The notes: generated by a model from the sequence alone, not told the origin. A DNA stretch of 20,919 bases from DATNPX01 sp036702975 (GCA_036702975.1 DATNPX010000037.1:1-20919), one strand, 5' to 3'. Shown: positions 7,580 to 16,501, counted from the first letter of the stretch. A program made the numbers and translations.

Positions 7580-9457
7580 GTGGGCTCAGACGAAGCAGTA
7601 TCACCAATAAAAATGCGCTGTTTGCGGTGCCAGGAGGAGTATTCCGATGGCTCTCAAATTTGCCCGCATGATGGCACGCGCCTGATCGTTGCTTTGCCAG
7701 ACCCTATGATCGGCAAAACTTTTGCGGACCGCTACGAGATCATTGATGTTCTCGGGCGCGGTGGAATGAGCGTTGTCTACAAAGCGCAGCAAGTATTCAT
7801 GCAGAATTTTGTTGCCATAAAAGTTCTGCATCAAACTCTCAATTCGGATCCGACCAGCTTCGATAGATTCAAACAAGAAGCGGTAGCAGCGATTTCTATT
7901 CGCGACAAAAACGTCATTCAAGTGCTCGATTTCGGCATCAGCGACGACAAAGCATTCCTGATCATGGAATATCTGGAAGGGCAAGATCTGGCCGACTGGC
8001 TTTTGAAAAACGGTGACATGGAAGTCGAGCGGGCTTTGAAAATATTCGTTCAAGCCTGCAGCGGATTGGCTCATGCACATGCAAAAGGTGTTATCCACAG
8101 AGATCTGAAACCCGGCAATCTGTTTTTGATGAAAGATGTGGATGGCAGCGATTTAGTAAAAATCGTCGATTTTGGCATCGCTAAAATTGAATCAAACAAT
8201 AAGGCAAATTCTCAAAGCTTGACGCAACCGGGCGAAGTCTTTGGAAGTCCGCTCTACATGAGCCCCGAGCAATGCCAGGGCAAGACTCTAGATGCACGTT
8301 CAGACATCTATTCGCTGGGATGCGTGCTCTACGAGACACTGACAGGCATGCCACCACTGATGGGGATAAACTCCTTTGAGACAATGAACAAGCACGTAGG
8401 AGAACAACCCCTGCCTGTGCGCGGTTGCGTACCAAATAAGGATATTCCTCAAGCGCTGGATGATTGCATCATCAAGGCTCTGCAAAAAAATCCCGACCTG
8501 CGTCAGCAAACGATGCAAGAGTTTAAGCAAGAACTGATCGATTCAGTCAAAGGCTCCTCCATACATCTCGATGAGTCTGAAGATGGGCTGATCAGGCCGA
8601 CCTCAGAAAACGATGTGGCAACAGAAAATATTGTCGATATCGAACTGGGAGCAAGAGCGAAGGAAGAATTGCAGAAGTTGGTGCTCGACGCAGTCGATCT
8701 GACTAAAAAACAAGACGCCCACAACAAGCGGCTTCGCCAGATGGTCCTGGTGCTCTATGCCATGCTTGGATCGCTGGTAATGGGGCTGTTTTGGCTAGCG
8801 ACCAAACCCGGTCCACAGTCTGATCCTGCGCCATTTTATAAGCAAGAGCGGTACCGCTGGAAGATATCAGAGGGCGAGACCAATATGCGTGAAGGCAAAT
8901 ACAAGCAGGCGCTGCAAGCATATAAAGCTGCGGTCGAGATGTCTAGAGATTTTGGCAGCGGCACAGAAAAACGCACCAAAGCGCTTTTCGGGCTGTTAAT
9001 TTGTCTCGAACATACAAACGCCGACCCAGAGCTGATTACTCAAACACGGCATGAATTGCTGGACGCCAACGTAAAACACATGGAGTACATTTACGGGCAC
9101 GACGGTCATGACCTGGCGCAGATGATCGATATGGACGCGGGCTTGTTGCAAAGGATCGGCGGCAACAAAGTCGACCATGAATACGCCGAATTCCTAGCGA
9201 AGAAATATGTAGCCGACGCTAAAGATGATTTCCAGAAGAAGAATTTTGTCAAAGCCCTGAGCTGGCTGCAAGAAGCACTAGAGATAGAAGAACAGAACCA
9301 TTGCGATGTTGGTGTCGCCAATACCGCCGCAGGATTCCAGGCCTCGAATAATGGACAAGACCATGTTGAACTGATCAAAAAACTTCTAGAGCGAGCTATC
9401 GTTGCTGAAAAGAGTGCGGACAAAAAATCGACTGTCGAAGATGGAAAAAAACCATAA
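7580..9457 (+). CDS. Zinc-ribbon Ser/Thr protein kinase with one membrane span and an extracytoplasmic TPR-like domain
   Basis: This is a Hanks-type kinase of 625 residues. A small ribbon (Cys14, Cys17, Cys28, Asp31; C-x2-C-x10-CPHD) precedes the catalytic domain at about 52-315. Key residues are present: the GRGGMSVVY loop, Lys81 in VAIK, HRDLKPGN (about 173-180), DFG at 197-199, GSPLYMSPEQ, and DARSDIYSLGCVLYETLTG. A linker leads to one membrane segment at about 388-409 (MVLVLYAMLGSLVMGLFWLA). The outer part holds TPR-like helices (WKISEGETNMREGKYKQALQAY, cut short here; NFVKALSWLQEALEIEE). There are no PASTA repeats. The GTG at 7580 has GAGGA about 12 bases upstream. An ATG at 7613, just before the first ribbon Cys, is an alternative start. 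The outer TPR region may sense or bind an envelope partner (inference). Confidence 0.93.
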   Translation: MGSDEAVSPIKMRCLRCQEEYSDGSQICPHDGTRLIVALPDPMIGKTFADRYEIIDVLGRGGMSVVYKAQQVFMQNFVAIKVLHQTLNSDPTSFDRFKQEAVAAISIRDKNVIQVLDFGISDDKAFLIMEYLEGQDLADWLLKNGDMEVERALKIFVQACSGLAHAHAKGVIHRDLKPGNLFLMKDVDGSDLVKIVDFGIAKIESNNKANSQSLTQPGEVFGSPLYMSPEQCQGKTLDARSDIYSLGCVLYETLTGMPPLMGINSFETMNKHVGEQPLPVRGCVPNKDIPQALDDCIIKALQKNPDLRQQTMQEFKQELIDSVKGSSIHLDESEDGLIRPTSENDVATENIVDIELGARAKEELQKLVLDAVDLTKKQDAHNKRLRQMVLVLYAMLGSLVMGLFWLATKPGPQSDPAPFYKQERYRWKISEGETNMREGKYKQALQAYKAAVEMSRDFGSGTEKRTKALFGLLICLEHTNADPELITQTRHELLDANVKHMEYIYGHDGHDLAQMIDMDAGLLQRIGGNKVDHEYAEFLAKKYVADAKDDFQKKNFVKALSWLQEALEIEEQNHCDVGVANTAAGFQASNNGQDHVELIKKLLERAIVAEKSADKKSTVEDGKKP

Positions 9458-9492
9458 AGGTACTGGCAAAGCCAGGCACTGCATATGGTGCG

Positions 9493-11124
9493 CTATTTTT
9501 TATCCACATTCGCAACAAGCTTACTGATCGTGGTGCGCAGCTCTTCGTTATGCATGGCAGTCCAACCACCGTAGCCAATCAAAACAATCAGCACCAGAGT
9601 AAGAATCTTTTGAATTTGCGAAAGTGAGTTCGATTTGCTGGTCGCTACTTTAGCTTTCGAGCTGAATCCTTTGCCCTGACCATCGCTTTTGTTTGGTCGA
9701 GTCGGACTGTACTGACCGACTGGACCGGTAATCTGGTGATTACACTTAATGCAAAATTTAATACCGGGCTGAACGCTAGAATGGCAGTAGGGGCAGGATT
9801 CCGCCTGCTGCTCACCACCTGAGGCATCGCCCTCTTCCTCGCCCTTCTTCTGAAAACGGCTCATCCAGCCACTGTCAGAGAGAATCTTGTTTGCTTTGGA
9901 GGTGCGTTGCTCGCTTGAATTTTCCTTATTACGCATGAACTGTACGCCATCCAGGTCGGCGGCAGCCTTTGCCACCTGGGCCGTAACAGCTTTCATAGCT
10001 TCGTTTTCGAGCGTCTGTTTATGCAATGCTTCCGCTTCACTAACCAGATCTTTGAAGTTTGCCACTTCAATTCTATGTTTGAAGGTGCGCAGTTTGAGAG
10101 CGTCTCGTGACAGCGCATCATGCAATTCCGTTCCGAACTCTTGTACGGTCTGGTGTCTCGCTTCTGGGTCTTTCTGCAAAGCCTTATTGAGTACGTGAGT
10201 AACTTCCGAACAAACCTTCAATTCCGGTAGAGCTTGATTGAAAGGAATGGGAGTGGCATATAAATGTGCATCCAACATCTCAATTGCCGATTTAGCGTTG
10301 AACGGCAACTTGCCCGTCAGGGTCTCATAAACACACACAGCAAGCGAATAAATGTCACTACGCGGGTCGACAACAGTAGACGACAGGCACTGCTCAGGGC
10401 TCATGTAAGGGGGGCTGCCGCAAACATCTCCGACTTTGGTGATCTGATATGCATCCTCCTGTTTAGGCTCGCGCAGTTTAGATAAACCGAAGTCTACAAG
10501 TGTTACCCAGTCTGGATCATTGGCATTCTTGCTCAACATGATGTTTTCCGGCTTCAAATCTCGATGCACGAGGTCCATCTGATGCGCCGTAGCCAGCCCG
10601 TCTATGACCTGCTGATAGATGTGATCGGCACGCTCAAAAGGGACCATGCCTTCTTCCTTAATGACGTTCTTGAGACTGGTACCCTCGAGAAAGTCCATGA
10701 CCAGATATGGCTGCCGCTGGGAGCTCATCCCAAAGTCGTAGAGGGTGATGATGTGGTGATGCTTAACCTGCGAAACAGTCTTAGCCTCGCGATGGAAGCG
10801 CTTTACCGCCTCTGGTTCGGCGACCAGGTGCGAGTGCAACATTTTCACAGCCATGAAACGGTCCATCATCTCATGGCGAACCTTATAGACGACACCCATG
10901 CCGCCTCGACCGACCACACCCAGAACCTCGTACCGGTCAGCCAGTCGGGTTCCAACAAGAGGGTCTTTTTCGATGGACTTAAGGGTCGCTGAATCATCAG
11001 GACAACGCTCGACCGAGTCCTCGTACTCTGAAAAGCATTCAGGGCAGGATTTCAACTGTTTTTCGACTCCCGAAGCATAGGCATCTCCCGAGAGCGCTGT
11101 GGCGCCAATGGACGATATAACCAT
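9493..11124 (-). CDS. Zinc-ribbon Ser/Thr protein kinase with a C-terminal membrane anchor
   Basis: This second Hanks-type kinase has 543 residues. The order is an N-terminal ribbon (Cys27, Cys30, Cys41, Asp44), a kinase domain at about 65-330, a helical region, a second and complete zinc ribbon (Cys444, Cys447, Cys458, Cys461), a basic Ser/Lys-rich linker, one membrane span at about 507-524 (ILTLVLIVLIGYGG), and about 20 residues beyond it. Catalytic residues are intact: GRGGMGVVY, Lys94 in MAVK, HRDLKPEN with Asp189, DFG at 211-213, GSPPYMSPEQ and DPRSDIYSLAVCVYETLTG. Its stop lies 35 bases from the stop of the first kinase gene, so the two converge. The ATG at 11124 has no clear ribosome site; the true start may be further in, before the first ribbon Cys. 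Almost all of the protein should be cytoplasmic. Confidence 0.93.
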   Translation of the reverse strand: MVISSIGATALSGDAYASGVEKQLKSCPECFSEYEDSVERCPDDSATLKSIEKDPLVGTRLADRYEVLGVVGRGGMGVVYKVRHEMMDRFMAVKMLHSHLVAEPEAVKRFHREAKTVSQVKHHHIITLYDFGMSSQRQPYLVMDFLEGTSLKNVIKEEGMVPFERADHIYQQVIDGLATAHQMDLVHRDLKPENIMLSKNANDPDWVTLVDFGLSKLREPKQEDAYQITKVGDVCGSPPYMSPEQCLSSTVVDPRSDIYSLAVCVYETLTGKLPFNAKSAIEMLDAHLYATPIPFNQALPELKVCSEVTHVLNKALQKDPEARHQTVQEFGTELHDALSRDALKLRTFKHRIEVANFKDLVSEAEALHKQTLENEAMKAVTAQVAKAAADLDGVQFMRNKENSSEQRTSKANKILSDSGWMSRFQKKGEEEGDASGGEQQAESCPYCHSSVQPGIKFCIKCNHQITGPVGQYSPTRPNKSDGQGKGFSSKAKVATSKSNSLSQIQKILTLVLIVLIGYGGWTAMHNEELRTTISKLVANVDKK

Positions 11125-11244
11125 ACCCGTGAGGTGTGCGCACTAAACTGCGACGAGGTGGGTCACTTGAGCCAGGGGATGGGCGGACCGACTAAAAAGA
11201 CTGAAGACCCTGTCAAATCGTTGGCTTATCCCCCGTGAATTAAT

Positions 11245-12381
11245 CTAGAAGAGCTCAGAAATAATCGAGTTGCTTACCAGTACGCCCCGGTCGGTTATGC
11301 GTAACTTATCGTCTGCAATTTCAACAAATCCGCCTTTGAGCAACTTCTGGATAGGCACTTTGTGTGTCTTGAGCAGATTTATGCCAAAGTCAGACTCGAA
11401 AGAAGGAAGGTCCAACCCACTTCTCAGCCTCAGACCGAGCATAATCGCTTCTCGTTTTCGCGTCTCTGCATCGATAGGCTCAGATGTTTCATCGCCCAGA
11501 TAATCTTTCATATACCTGGAAATCGATCGCCAGTTAGAACTGCGAACACCACCGACGTACCGATGAGCACTATTTCCGTAAGCGACGTATTCACTGTTGT
11601 TCCAGTATGAAAGATTATGCCTGGATTGATTACCTGGTCGGCAAAAATTCGACACCTCGTAGTGCTCAAAACCAGCTTCTCTTGCCATTTTTAGCAGGAG
11701 CAGGAACATCTCCTCATGCGTTTTATCTTCGGGATACTTTGGTGAATCTTTCGGAAATCTGGAGTAAAGAGGAGAATTGTTCGCCAGGTGCAAGCCGTAG
11801 GCGGAAAAATGTGTAATTTGAGAATGTCGAGCTGTCAGTTCGAAAAGCTGTTCCAGTGTGTTTTTCCAGGACTCCAGAGTCTGGGTCGGCAAGCCGTACA
11901 TGAAGTCCAGACATATGTTTTCAAAACCGGCGTTCAGAGCCTGATCAATTCCATCATAGGCTTGTGCTCTCGTATGATCTCTTCCAATCGCTTTCAGCTC
12001 GTCGTCCTGAAACGACTCGACGCCTATGGAGAGTCGGTTTATACCAAGCTCGTGCCAGCCCGAAGTTTTTTCTGATGATATCGCGTGTGGTGTCGTCTCC
12101 AGATTGATTTCGCAATTGTCCGCCATTCCAAATCTTCGCCGTAAACTGTTCTGAATTGCAGTCAGGTTAGAGACAGAGATCAGTCCAGGTGTGCCACCAC
12201 CGTAGAAAATAGAGTCAAGAACGCGCTCGGTCACAGCATCAATTTCACGCTGGGCAATTTCGTCGCAAACGACCTGGCAGTACTGATCTTCCAGATGCGA
12301 CAGACCGGCAAAGGCGGCGAAATCGCAAAAGTCGCATTTGTGAGTGCAAAACGGGATATGAACGTATGCGCTTAATGACAT
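11245..12381 (-). CDS. hemW: Radical SAM heme chaperone HemW (coproporphyrinogen oxidase-like)
   Basis: This 378-residue cytoplasmic radical SAM protein begins with YVHIPFCTHKCDFCDF. Cys12, Cys16 and Cys19 (C-x3-C-x2-C) would hold the 4Fe-4S cluster. Further family motifs are FYGGGTPGLIS, INLETTPHAIS, INRLSIGVESFQDDELKAIG with the following RDH, LDFMYGLPTQT, and GNSAHRYVGGVRSSN. The C-terminal HemN_C-type winged-helix region ends with LRITDRGVLVSNSII. The length, and HIPFC directly at the N-terminus, fit HemW (heme trafficking) better than true oxygen-independent HemN, which is about 450 residues with a longer N-terminus. Older annotations often call these proteins HemN. The ATG lacks an evident ribosome site. 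The kinase gene lies 120 bases downstream on the same strand, and the TPR gene diverges from it. Confidence 0.88.
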   Translation of the reverse strand: MSLSAYVHIPFCTHKCDFCDFAAFAGLSHLEDQYCQVVCDEIAQREIDAVTERVLDSIFYGGGTPGLISVSNLTAIQNSLRRRFGMADNCEINLETTPHAISSEKTSGWHELGINRLSIGVESFQDDELKAIGRDHTRAQAYDGIDQALNAGFENICLDFMYGLPTQTLESWKNTLEQLFELTARHSQITHFSAYGLHLANNSPLYSRFPKDSPKYPEDKTHEEMFLLLLKMAREAGFEHYEVSNFCRPGNQSRHNLSYWNNSEYVAYGNSAHRYVGGVRSSNWRSISRYMKDYLGDETSEPIDAETRKREAIMLGLRLRSGLDLPSFESDFGINLLKTHKVPIQKLLKGGFVEIADDKLRITDRGVLVSNSIISELF

Positions 12382-12436
12382 AGATAAGAGATATTATGCG
12401 GCAAAGTAGAATCAAGTCGCTATTTCGTCCGGTTGC

Positions 12437-12477
12437 AATTACATCGCTGATTGATTGAAACGAAGAATTACGTCGCT
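12437..12477. repeat. 12-bp direct repeat AATTAC(A/G)TCGCT between divergent genes
   Basis: AATTACATCGCT at 12437-12448 and AATTACGTCGCT at 12466-12477 are direct repeats 29 bases apart. A shorter AAGTCGCT at 12414-12421 sits a further 27 bases to the left. They lie in the 146-base gap between hemW and the TPR gene, where an operator could act on both. No regulator is identified. Confidence 0.45.
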
Positions 12478-12490
12478 AACATACTAAGAA

Positions 12491-12519
12491 TTGGACAACT
12501 TGCTACGATTGAGTAACTT
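12491..12519 (+). promoter_or_regulatory. Possible promoter of the TPR gene
   Basis: TTGGAC at 12491-12496 and TAACTT at 12514-12519 are separated by 17 bases and partly match the -35 and -10 consensus. The expected start of transcription would fall at or next to the GTG start codon at 12528. That would give a leaderless message and would explain why no ribosome-binding sequence is seen. The match is moderate and could be chance. Confidence 0.3.
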
Positions 12520-12527
12520 CGAGCTTC

Positions 12528-13721
12528 GTGAATATTTTGCTTAACAGTCATTGCAAGACATACATTGGGCCAATCTCAGTAATCGTTGGGATTATATATG
12601 CCGGCTCATTTGCATACGCATCGGCGCAAGGCACAGGCAGTTCTCAAAGCCTCACGCCCGCGACAGATCTGCTCAGGCAAAGATCTGCGGAGAATTTGAT
12701 TCAAAAAACTCCGCTCAATGGAATTTTAAAAACCAATACTGGTCCAGCTGCTGTGAAGCGACCTGCGGTAAGTCGCCCGATGCGCAAACCAGTTGAGCTG
12801 ACATCCGAGGAAAAGGCGCAAGACTTTCTGGGTGATTTCGATTCAGTCGTCAAGGTCGTAAAACAAGATCCTGCATCAGCTGACTTGCGAGCAATTGGCG
12901 ATTTGCTCATCAGCTTCAGGAGGCAAGTCACCGACCATCCGTCTGACCCTTCTTTGCGACGCAAACTGGGAGCATATCTTTTCCTGGCTGGAGACTATGA
13001 AGGCGCCGCCACTGAAATCAAGCGTGCCATAGCGCTCAGACCCGATGATTATGTTTCTCACACTTTACTGGCTTGCGTGTATGACGACGTCAATGCGCGA
13101 GAATCAGCCATCTCCGAATTTCACAGGGCGATGGAATTGTCGCCCGATTCTCCAGATGTGCATATTCTCTATGCAGACAGTCTGGCCAACCATGGAGATG
13201 TCTCTGAAGCGATTGCGGAATACAGAAAAGCTGTAGCCATCAAGCCAACCGCCGATGGTTACTCGGGACTGGCAGAGGCACTGCTTGCCGCTCACGACAA
13301 TATCGGTGCGGTCAAAGCGGCGCGTCAGGGTGTATCCGTTGAACCTGGTTCAGCGACTGCGCACGTTGCACTGACAAAAGCCCTGTTGCTCGCAGGCAAT
13401 CCACAGTCGGCAATTCGCACGGCTCGGCAAGCAGTACTACTCAGCCCCGCCTCAGCCGATAGCCACATAGCTCTTGGTCGAGCCCTGCACGCCAAGAACA
13501 ATTTGAACGGCGCCGTCGAAGAATTCAAACAAGCTGTAGCTCTCGATCCTTTAAACGCACAGGCCAGAAATGATCTCGGCTATGCACTTTATGGCAAAGG
13601 AGATATATTTTTGGCTATCTCTGAGCTACGTCTTGCACTACGGATCAACCCACATTTGAGCGAAGCCAGAAACAATCTAGAAATCGCTATCCATGGGCTT
13701 TCAGGCAAAAAACACCCATAA
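12528..13721 (+). CDS. Exported TPR-repeat protein
   Basis: This is a 397-residue protein with a signal peptide (about 1-33; hydrophobic GPISVIVGIIYAGSFAYASA, cleavage likely after ASA). There is no lipobox cysteine, so it should be soluble in the periplasm or outside the cell. Residues about 35-138 are a linker. From about 140 to 390 there are seven 34-residue tetratricopeptide repeats and a final helix, with the usual pattern of a small residue at position 8 and Pro at the end (for example AIALRPD, AMELSPD, AVALDPL, ALRINPH). TPR arrays hold protein partners. The start is a GTG; an in-frame TGA lies 15 bases upstream of it and no other start is nearby. The secretin gene follows on the same strand, so a role in secretin assembly, as for the TPR pilotins PilF/PilW, is possible but unproven. 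Confidence 0.88.
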   Translation: MNILLNSHCKTYIGPISVIVGIIYAGSFAYASAQGTGSSQSLTPATDLLRQRSAENLIQKTPLNGILKTNTGPAAVKRPAVSRPMRKPVELTSEEKAQDFLGDFDSVVKVVKQDPASADLRAIGDLLISFRRQVTDHPSDPSLRRKLGAYLFLAGDYEGAATEIKRAIALRPDDYVSHTLLACVYDDVNARESAISEFHRAMELSPDSPDVHILYADSLANHGDVSEAIAEYRKAVAIKPTADGYSGLAEALLAAHDNIGAVKAARQGVSVEPGSATAHVALTKALLLAGNPQSAIRTARQAVLLSPASADSHIALGRALHAKNNLNGAVEEFKQAVALDPLNAQARNDLGYALYGKGDIFLAISELRLALRINPHLSEARNNLEIAIHGLSGKKHP

Positions 13722-13889
13722 CCATATGCGGTACCACGCAGTTGAAAAGGGATTTAAACTAGCTAATAAACTCAGAGACAGGCACCAGATGTGGCGGCGC
13801 GGTGCTGCGAGCAGGCGACTAAGTTGCAATTTGATACCATGCAGGTAAAATTATCTTGGAGACGACTGGGGAATGCCCGAACGGGCCCG

Positions 13890-14294
13890 ATGAAGCAAAA
13901 GAACAGCGAACCAAGATCAAGTCAATTCAAGAAACTGAACGACACGACTGTAATACTAAGCGTGGTGTCAGTTTTATTGTCGTCTTCGCTGCCGGTCTGC
14001 GCTCAAAATATTAATGCCAGTGGCACACAAAAAATACGACAGAGCAGCTCTGACACTACAAACGGTGCTGCCGATTCGTCCATAGTTCCTGGATCAGTGA
14101 ATCCATCAATCCCGCCGGATGCGCCAGCAGGCAGAGGTTCGTCCAGTTCAACGCCAGAGTCTGCAGCAACCGGTTTGGGCAAATCGACATCCCTTTCATA
14201 TAGTGCAGGGGACGCAGCAGATATAAAGGCCAATGCGGCCGGCAATTCCGCTTCGGACGCAGACACCGCAAAATCAGCTCCCCCCATTCACTGA
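13890..14294 (+). pseudogene. N-terminal part of the secretin gene, ended early by a frameshift
   Basis: From the ATG at 13890 this frame encodes a basic start (MKQKNSEPRSSQFKK), a hydrophobic core (TTVILSVVSVLLSSSLPVCAQ) that looks like a signal peptide cleaved after CAQ, and then a Ser/Ala/Pro-rich linker. It stops at 14292-14294, just after a run of six C at 14280-14285. The same kind of linker continues without a break in the -1 frame and leads into the secretin. This segment is therefore best read as the front end of that gene rather than a separate protein. A longer version from a GTG at 13791 is open but adds a Cys/Arg-rich stretch unlike a signal peptide. No clear ribosome site precedes any candidate start. 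GCCCGAACGGGC lies just before the ATG. Confidence 0.7.
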
Positions 14295-16315
14295 GTTCAT
14301 CAGGCTCGCCAGACCCAGCTTCGTCGGCAGCGGGCAGGGACACTGCAACAGGTGCACCCAGAGCTATAGCAAGTAAAGACGCTGGGACAGACAGTGATGA
14401 TGCTGCCGGAGCGAGTAATCCACCAGGCTCCCCTGGAAACGCGGGCGATGGAACGGCAGTTGCGCAAAACTTACCAAGGCTGGCAACTACAAAGCGCAAC
14501 CCGATTCCAGGCGTTGTTGGCACGGTCAACATTCGCAAACAGTTCAAGCTTTTTGCCAACGAGCAACTGATTCACAACATGAGTTTCAGGGATACGCCTG
14601 TGCGTGAAGTGATCGCCGAACTGGCTCGCAGAGGCAACCTGAACATTATCATAGACAAATCGGTGGCAGGAAAAATAACAGGTGACCTGCGCGATGTGAC
14701 CATGAACGAAGCGATGGACAGTGTGCTGGCTGCAGCAGGTTTGCAAAGCAGAACTCTAGACAACAACACCGTCATTGTCGCCACGCTGCAAGCCATGGTG
14801 CAGCTGGGATTGAACCGCCCGATGGCACGAGCTTTCAAACTCAGTTACGCATCGCCTTATGACGTGGCTATGATTTTGCATGCCTCCATCTTCAACAAAG
14901 GCATGCTTCCAGACTTTAATTCTCAATCCAGAAGAAGGAGCACCAACGAAACCACTGACACTACAAGCACCGACAAAACGCGCAAGTTCGGCGGCATGAC
15001 GCCCGAAGGTGACGTCTCCGGTGAAACTCACGGCACCAACGGCGAGGGTGACAAATCAACAAATGAAGTAGATAGCTCGCAAACTAACCGACCCGACGTC
15101 AACCGCACCGTTCGTGGTTCCAGCCGCAGCCAGACGCAAGAAGGTGTCGGCTTCAACAATGCCGCTACAGATCCCGGTTCGCAACAGATTCGCTCGTTCC
15201 AGGAAATCAACTCTGATTACATCGTCGAACAAAACGGCGGCGGTGCCATAGTGATACCAGATGCGAAAAACCGACAGATTCTAGTTGTCGGCACGCAAGA
15301 AGACATCAACATTGCAGAAGAGTCAATCAAACTCCTGGACCGCAGACCCAGACAAGTGCACATCCAGGCTTCTTTGATCGAGCTGACAAATCAGGGCATC
15401 CGACAGCTTGGCGCCACCTTGAACGTGCAGGGAGATGGAGCGTCATCGTCGATTCTGGGCAACTCACGAGCACCACTGATTCAATATCTTCCAGGTTTGG
15501 GCAGCACCTTCCCATCGCCTGCGCAGCCGTTCGGTGCAACATTGCCCACCACCAATCCCACCCCGGTGACACCATCTAGCCCGGGCACAGCCTTCACGGG
15601 GTTGGTCGGATCACTGCTGCCTGTAGCCCCGGCCATCGCTGGAATTCAGGCTTCACAGTTCGCTCAATCAGCGTTCAACTTCCTCACTGGCGGCAAAGGG
15701 ACAGGCGGCAAACAAAACATCGCAACTGTACCGACAGCGCTCAACCTGGACTTGCAGTTGCTCTTGCAAACAAACAAAGCAAAAGTTGTAGCAAATCCCA
15801 GCGTTGTGGTCGTAGATGATACAGAAACCTTGATTACAATCGCCAGCGAAGTTGTGCACAAAGTCACATCCACAGTCAGTTTGGGTGTAGTTACGACGAA
15901 CGTCGAGTTGACTAAGGCTGGAATCTTTTTGAACGTGCTGCCCAAATGCACCGAGGATGGTTTCATTACGATGAGACTGCGTCCCCAGGTATCAACGCCT
16001 TTAGGACCGCCTCAGACGTTTGGATCGACCACCAGCCCTACCATCGTCACACTGTTGAATGTGCGCGAAATCATGTCGCAGGAAGTGCGCATAAAAGATG
16101 GACAAACACTCGTTCTAGGCGGACTGTTTTCAGAGCAAGAAGCTGCACAGCTGGCTAAAGTTCCATATTTGGCGGAAGCACCGGTGCTTGGTGCGCTGTT
16201 CAGAAATAGTTTGAAGGGACGAAATCGCTCTGAGTTAATGCTACTCTTGACACCTAAAATCGTTGAAGATGAGCCTACTTCGCTTACAGATTCGTCAACG
16301 AGCCCGACACTGTAA
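14285..16315 (+). CDS. Secretin of the GspD/PilQ family (main part, out of frame with its signal peptide)
   Basis: Secretins form the outer-membrane pore of type II secretion and type IV pili. The frame opens with a Ser/Pro/Gly-rich linker. An N0/STN-like domain follows at about 14540-14830 (IHNMSFRDTPVREVIAELAR, then DKSVAGKITGDLRDVTMNEA). After a Thr/Ser/Asn-rich linker comes a short N1-type domain (IVIPDAKNRQILVVGTQED, then IKLLDRRPRQVHIQASLIEL). The pore domain follows (LNLDLQLLLQTNKAKVVANP, then VRIKDGQTLVLGGLFSEQ) with the signature VPYLAEAPVLGALFRN and LMLLLTPKIVED. The first ATG in this frame, 14579, falls inside the first strand of N0 and has no ribosome site, so it is unlikely to be the true start. 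Joining to the upstream signal peptide needs a -1 shift, or one extra C, near 14280-14285. There are no AMIN domains, unlike many PilQ proteins. Confidence 0.88.
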   Translation, partial: HSLSSSGSPDPASSAAGRDTATGAPRAIASKDAGTDSDDAAGASNPPGSPGNAGDGTAVAQNLPRLATTKRNPIPGVVGTVNIRKQFKLFANEQLIHNMSFRDTPVREVIAELARRGNLNIIIDKSVAGKITGDLRDVTMNEAMDSVLAAAGLQSRTLDNNTVIVATLQAMVQLGLNRPMARAFKLSYASPYDVAMILHASIFNKGMLPDFNSQSRRRSTNETTDTTSTDKTRKFGGMTPEGDVSGETHGTNGEGDKSTNEVDSSQTNRPDVNRTVRGSSRSQTQEGVGFNNAATDPGSQQIRSFQEINSDYIVEQNGGGAIVIPDAKNRQILVVGTQEDINIAEESIKLLDRRPRQVHIQASLIELTNQGIRQLGATLNVQGDGASSSILGNSRAPLIQYLPGLGSTFPSPAQPFGATLPTTNPTPVTPSSPGTAFTGLVGSLLPVAPAIAGIQASQFAQSAFNFLTGGKGTGGKQNIATVPTALNLDLQLLLQTNKAKVVANPSVVVVDDTETLITIASEVVHKVTSTVSLGVVTTNVELTKAGIFLNVLPKCTEDGFITMRLRPQVSTPLGPPQTFGSTTSPTIVTLLNVREIMSQEVRIKDGQTLVLGGLFSEQEAAQLAKVPYLAEAPVLGALFRNSLKGRNRSELMLLLTPKIVEDEPTSLTDSSTSPTL

Positions 16316-16501
16316 CAACTAATAACAACCTCGCTTGTCTTTCTAGTGACGGTGGCACTGAGGTGGAGGAGCGACTCCGCGTAGTCTTTAGTGGCTAAGT
16401 CGAGCAAGCTGTCACCTGTTTTGGAACTCAGCGTGGTAAAACAACGATTCAACTCTGCTCAATAAATATTTGCTGGCTCGATATCATCTGGGGCAATCCA
16501 C

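Noticed and set aside
11211..11216. TTGACA on the minus strand upstream of the second kinase gene, a perfect -35 hexamer
   Set aside because: No acceptable -10 sequence lies 16-18 bases downstream, so a promoter cannot be supported by sequence alone.
14056..14559. A 167-codon open frame on the minus strand across the secretin frameshift
   Set aside because: It opposes a Ser/Ala/Pro-rich linker in a GC-rich stretch where long antisense frames arise by chance, and it shows no domain.
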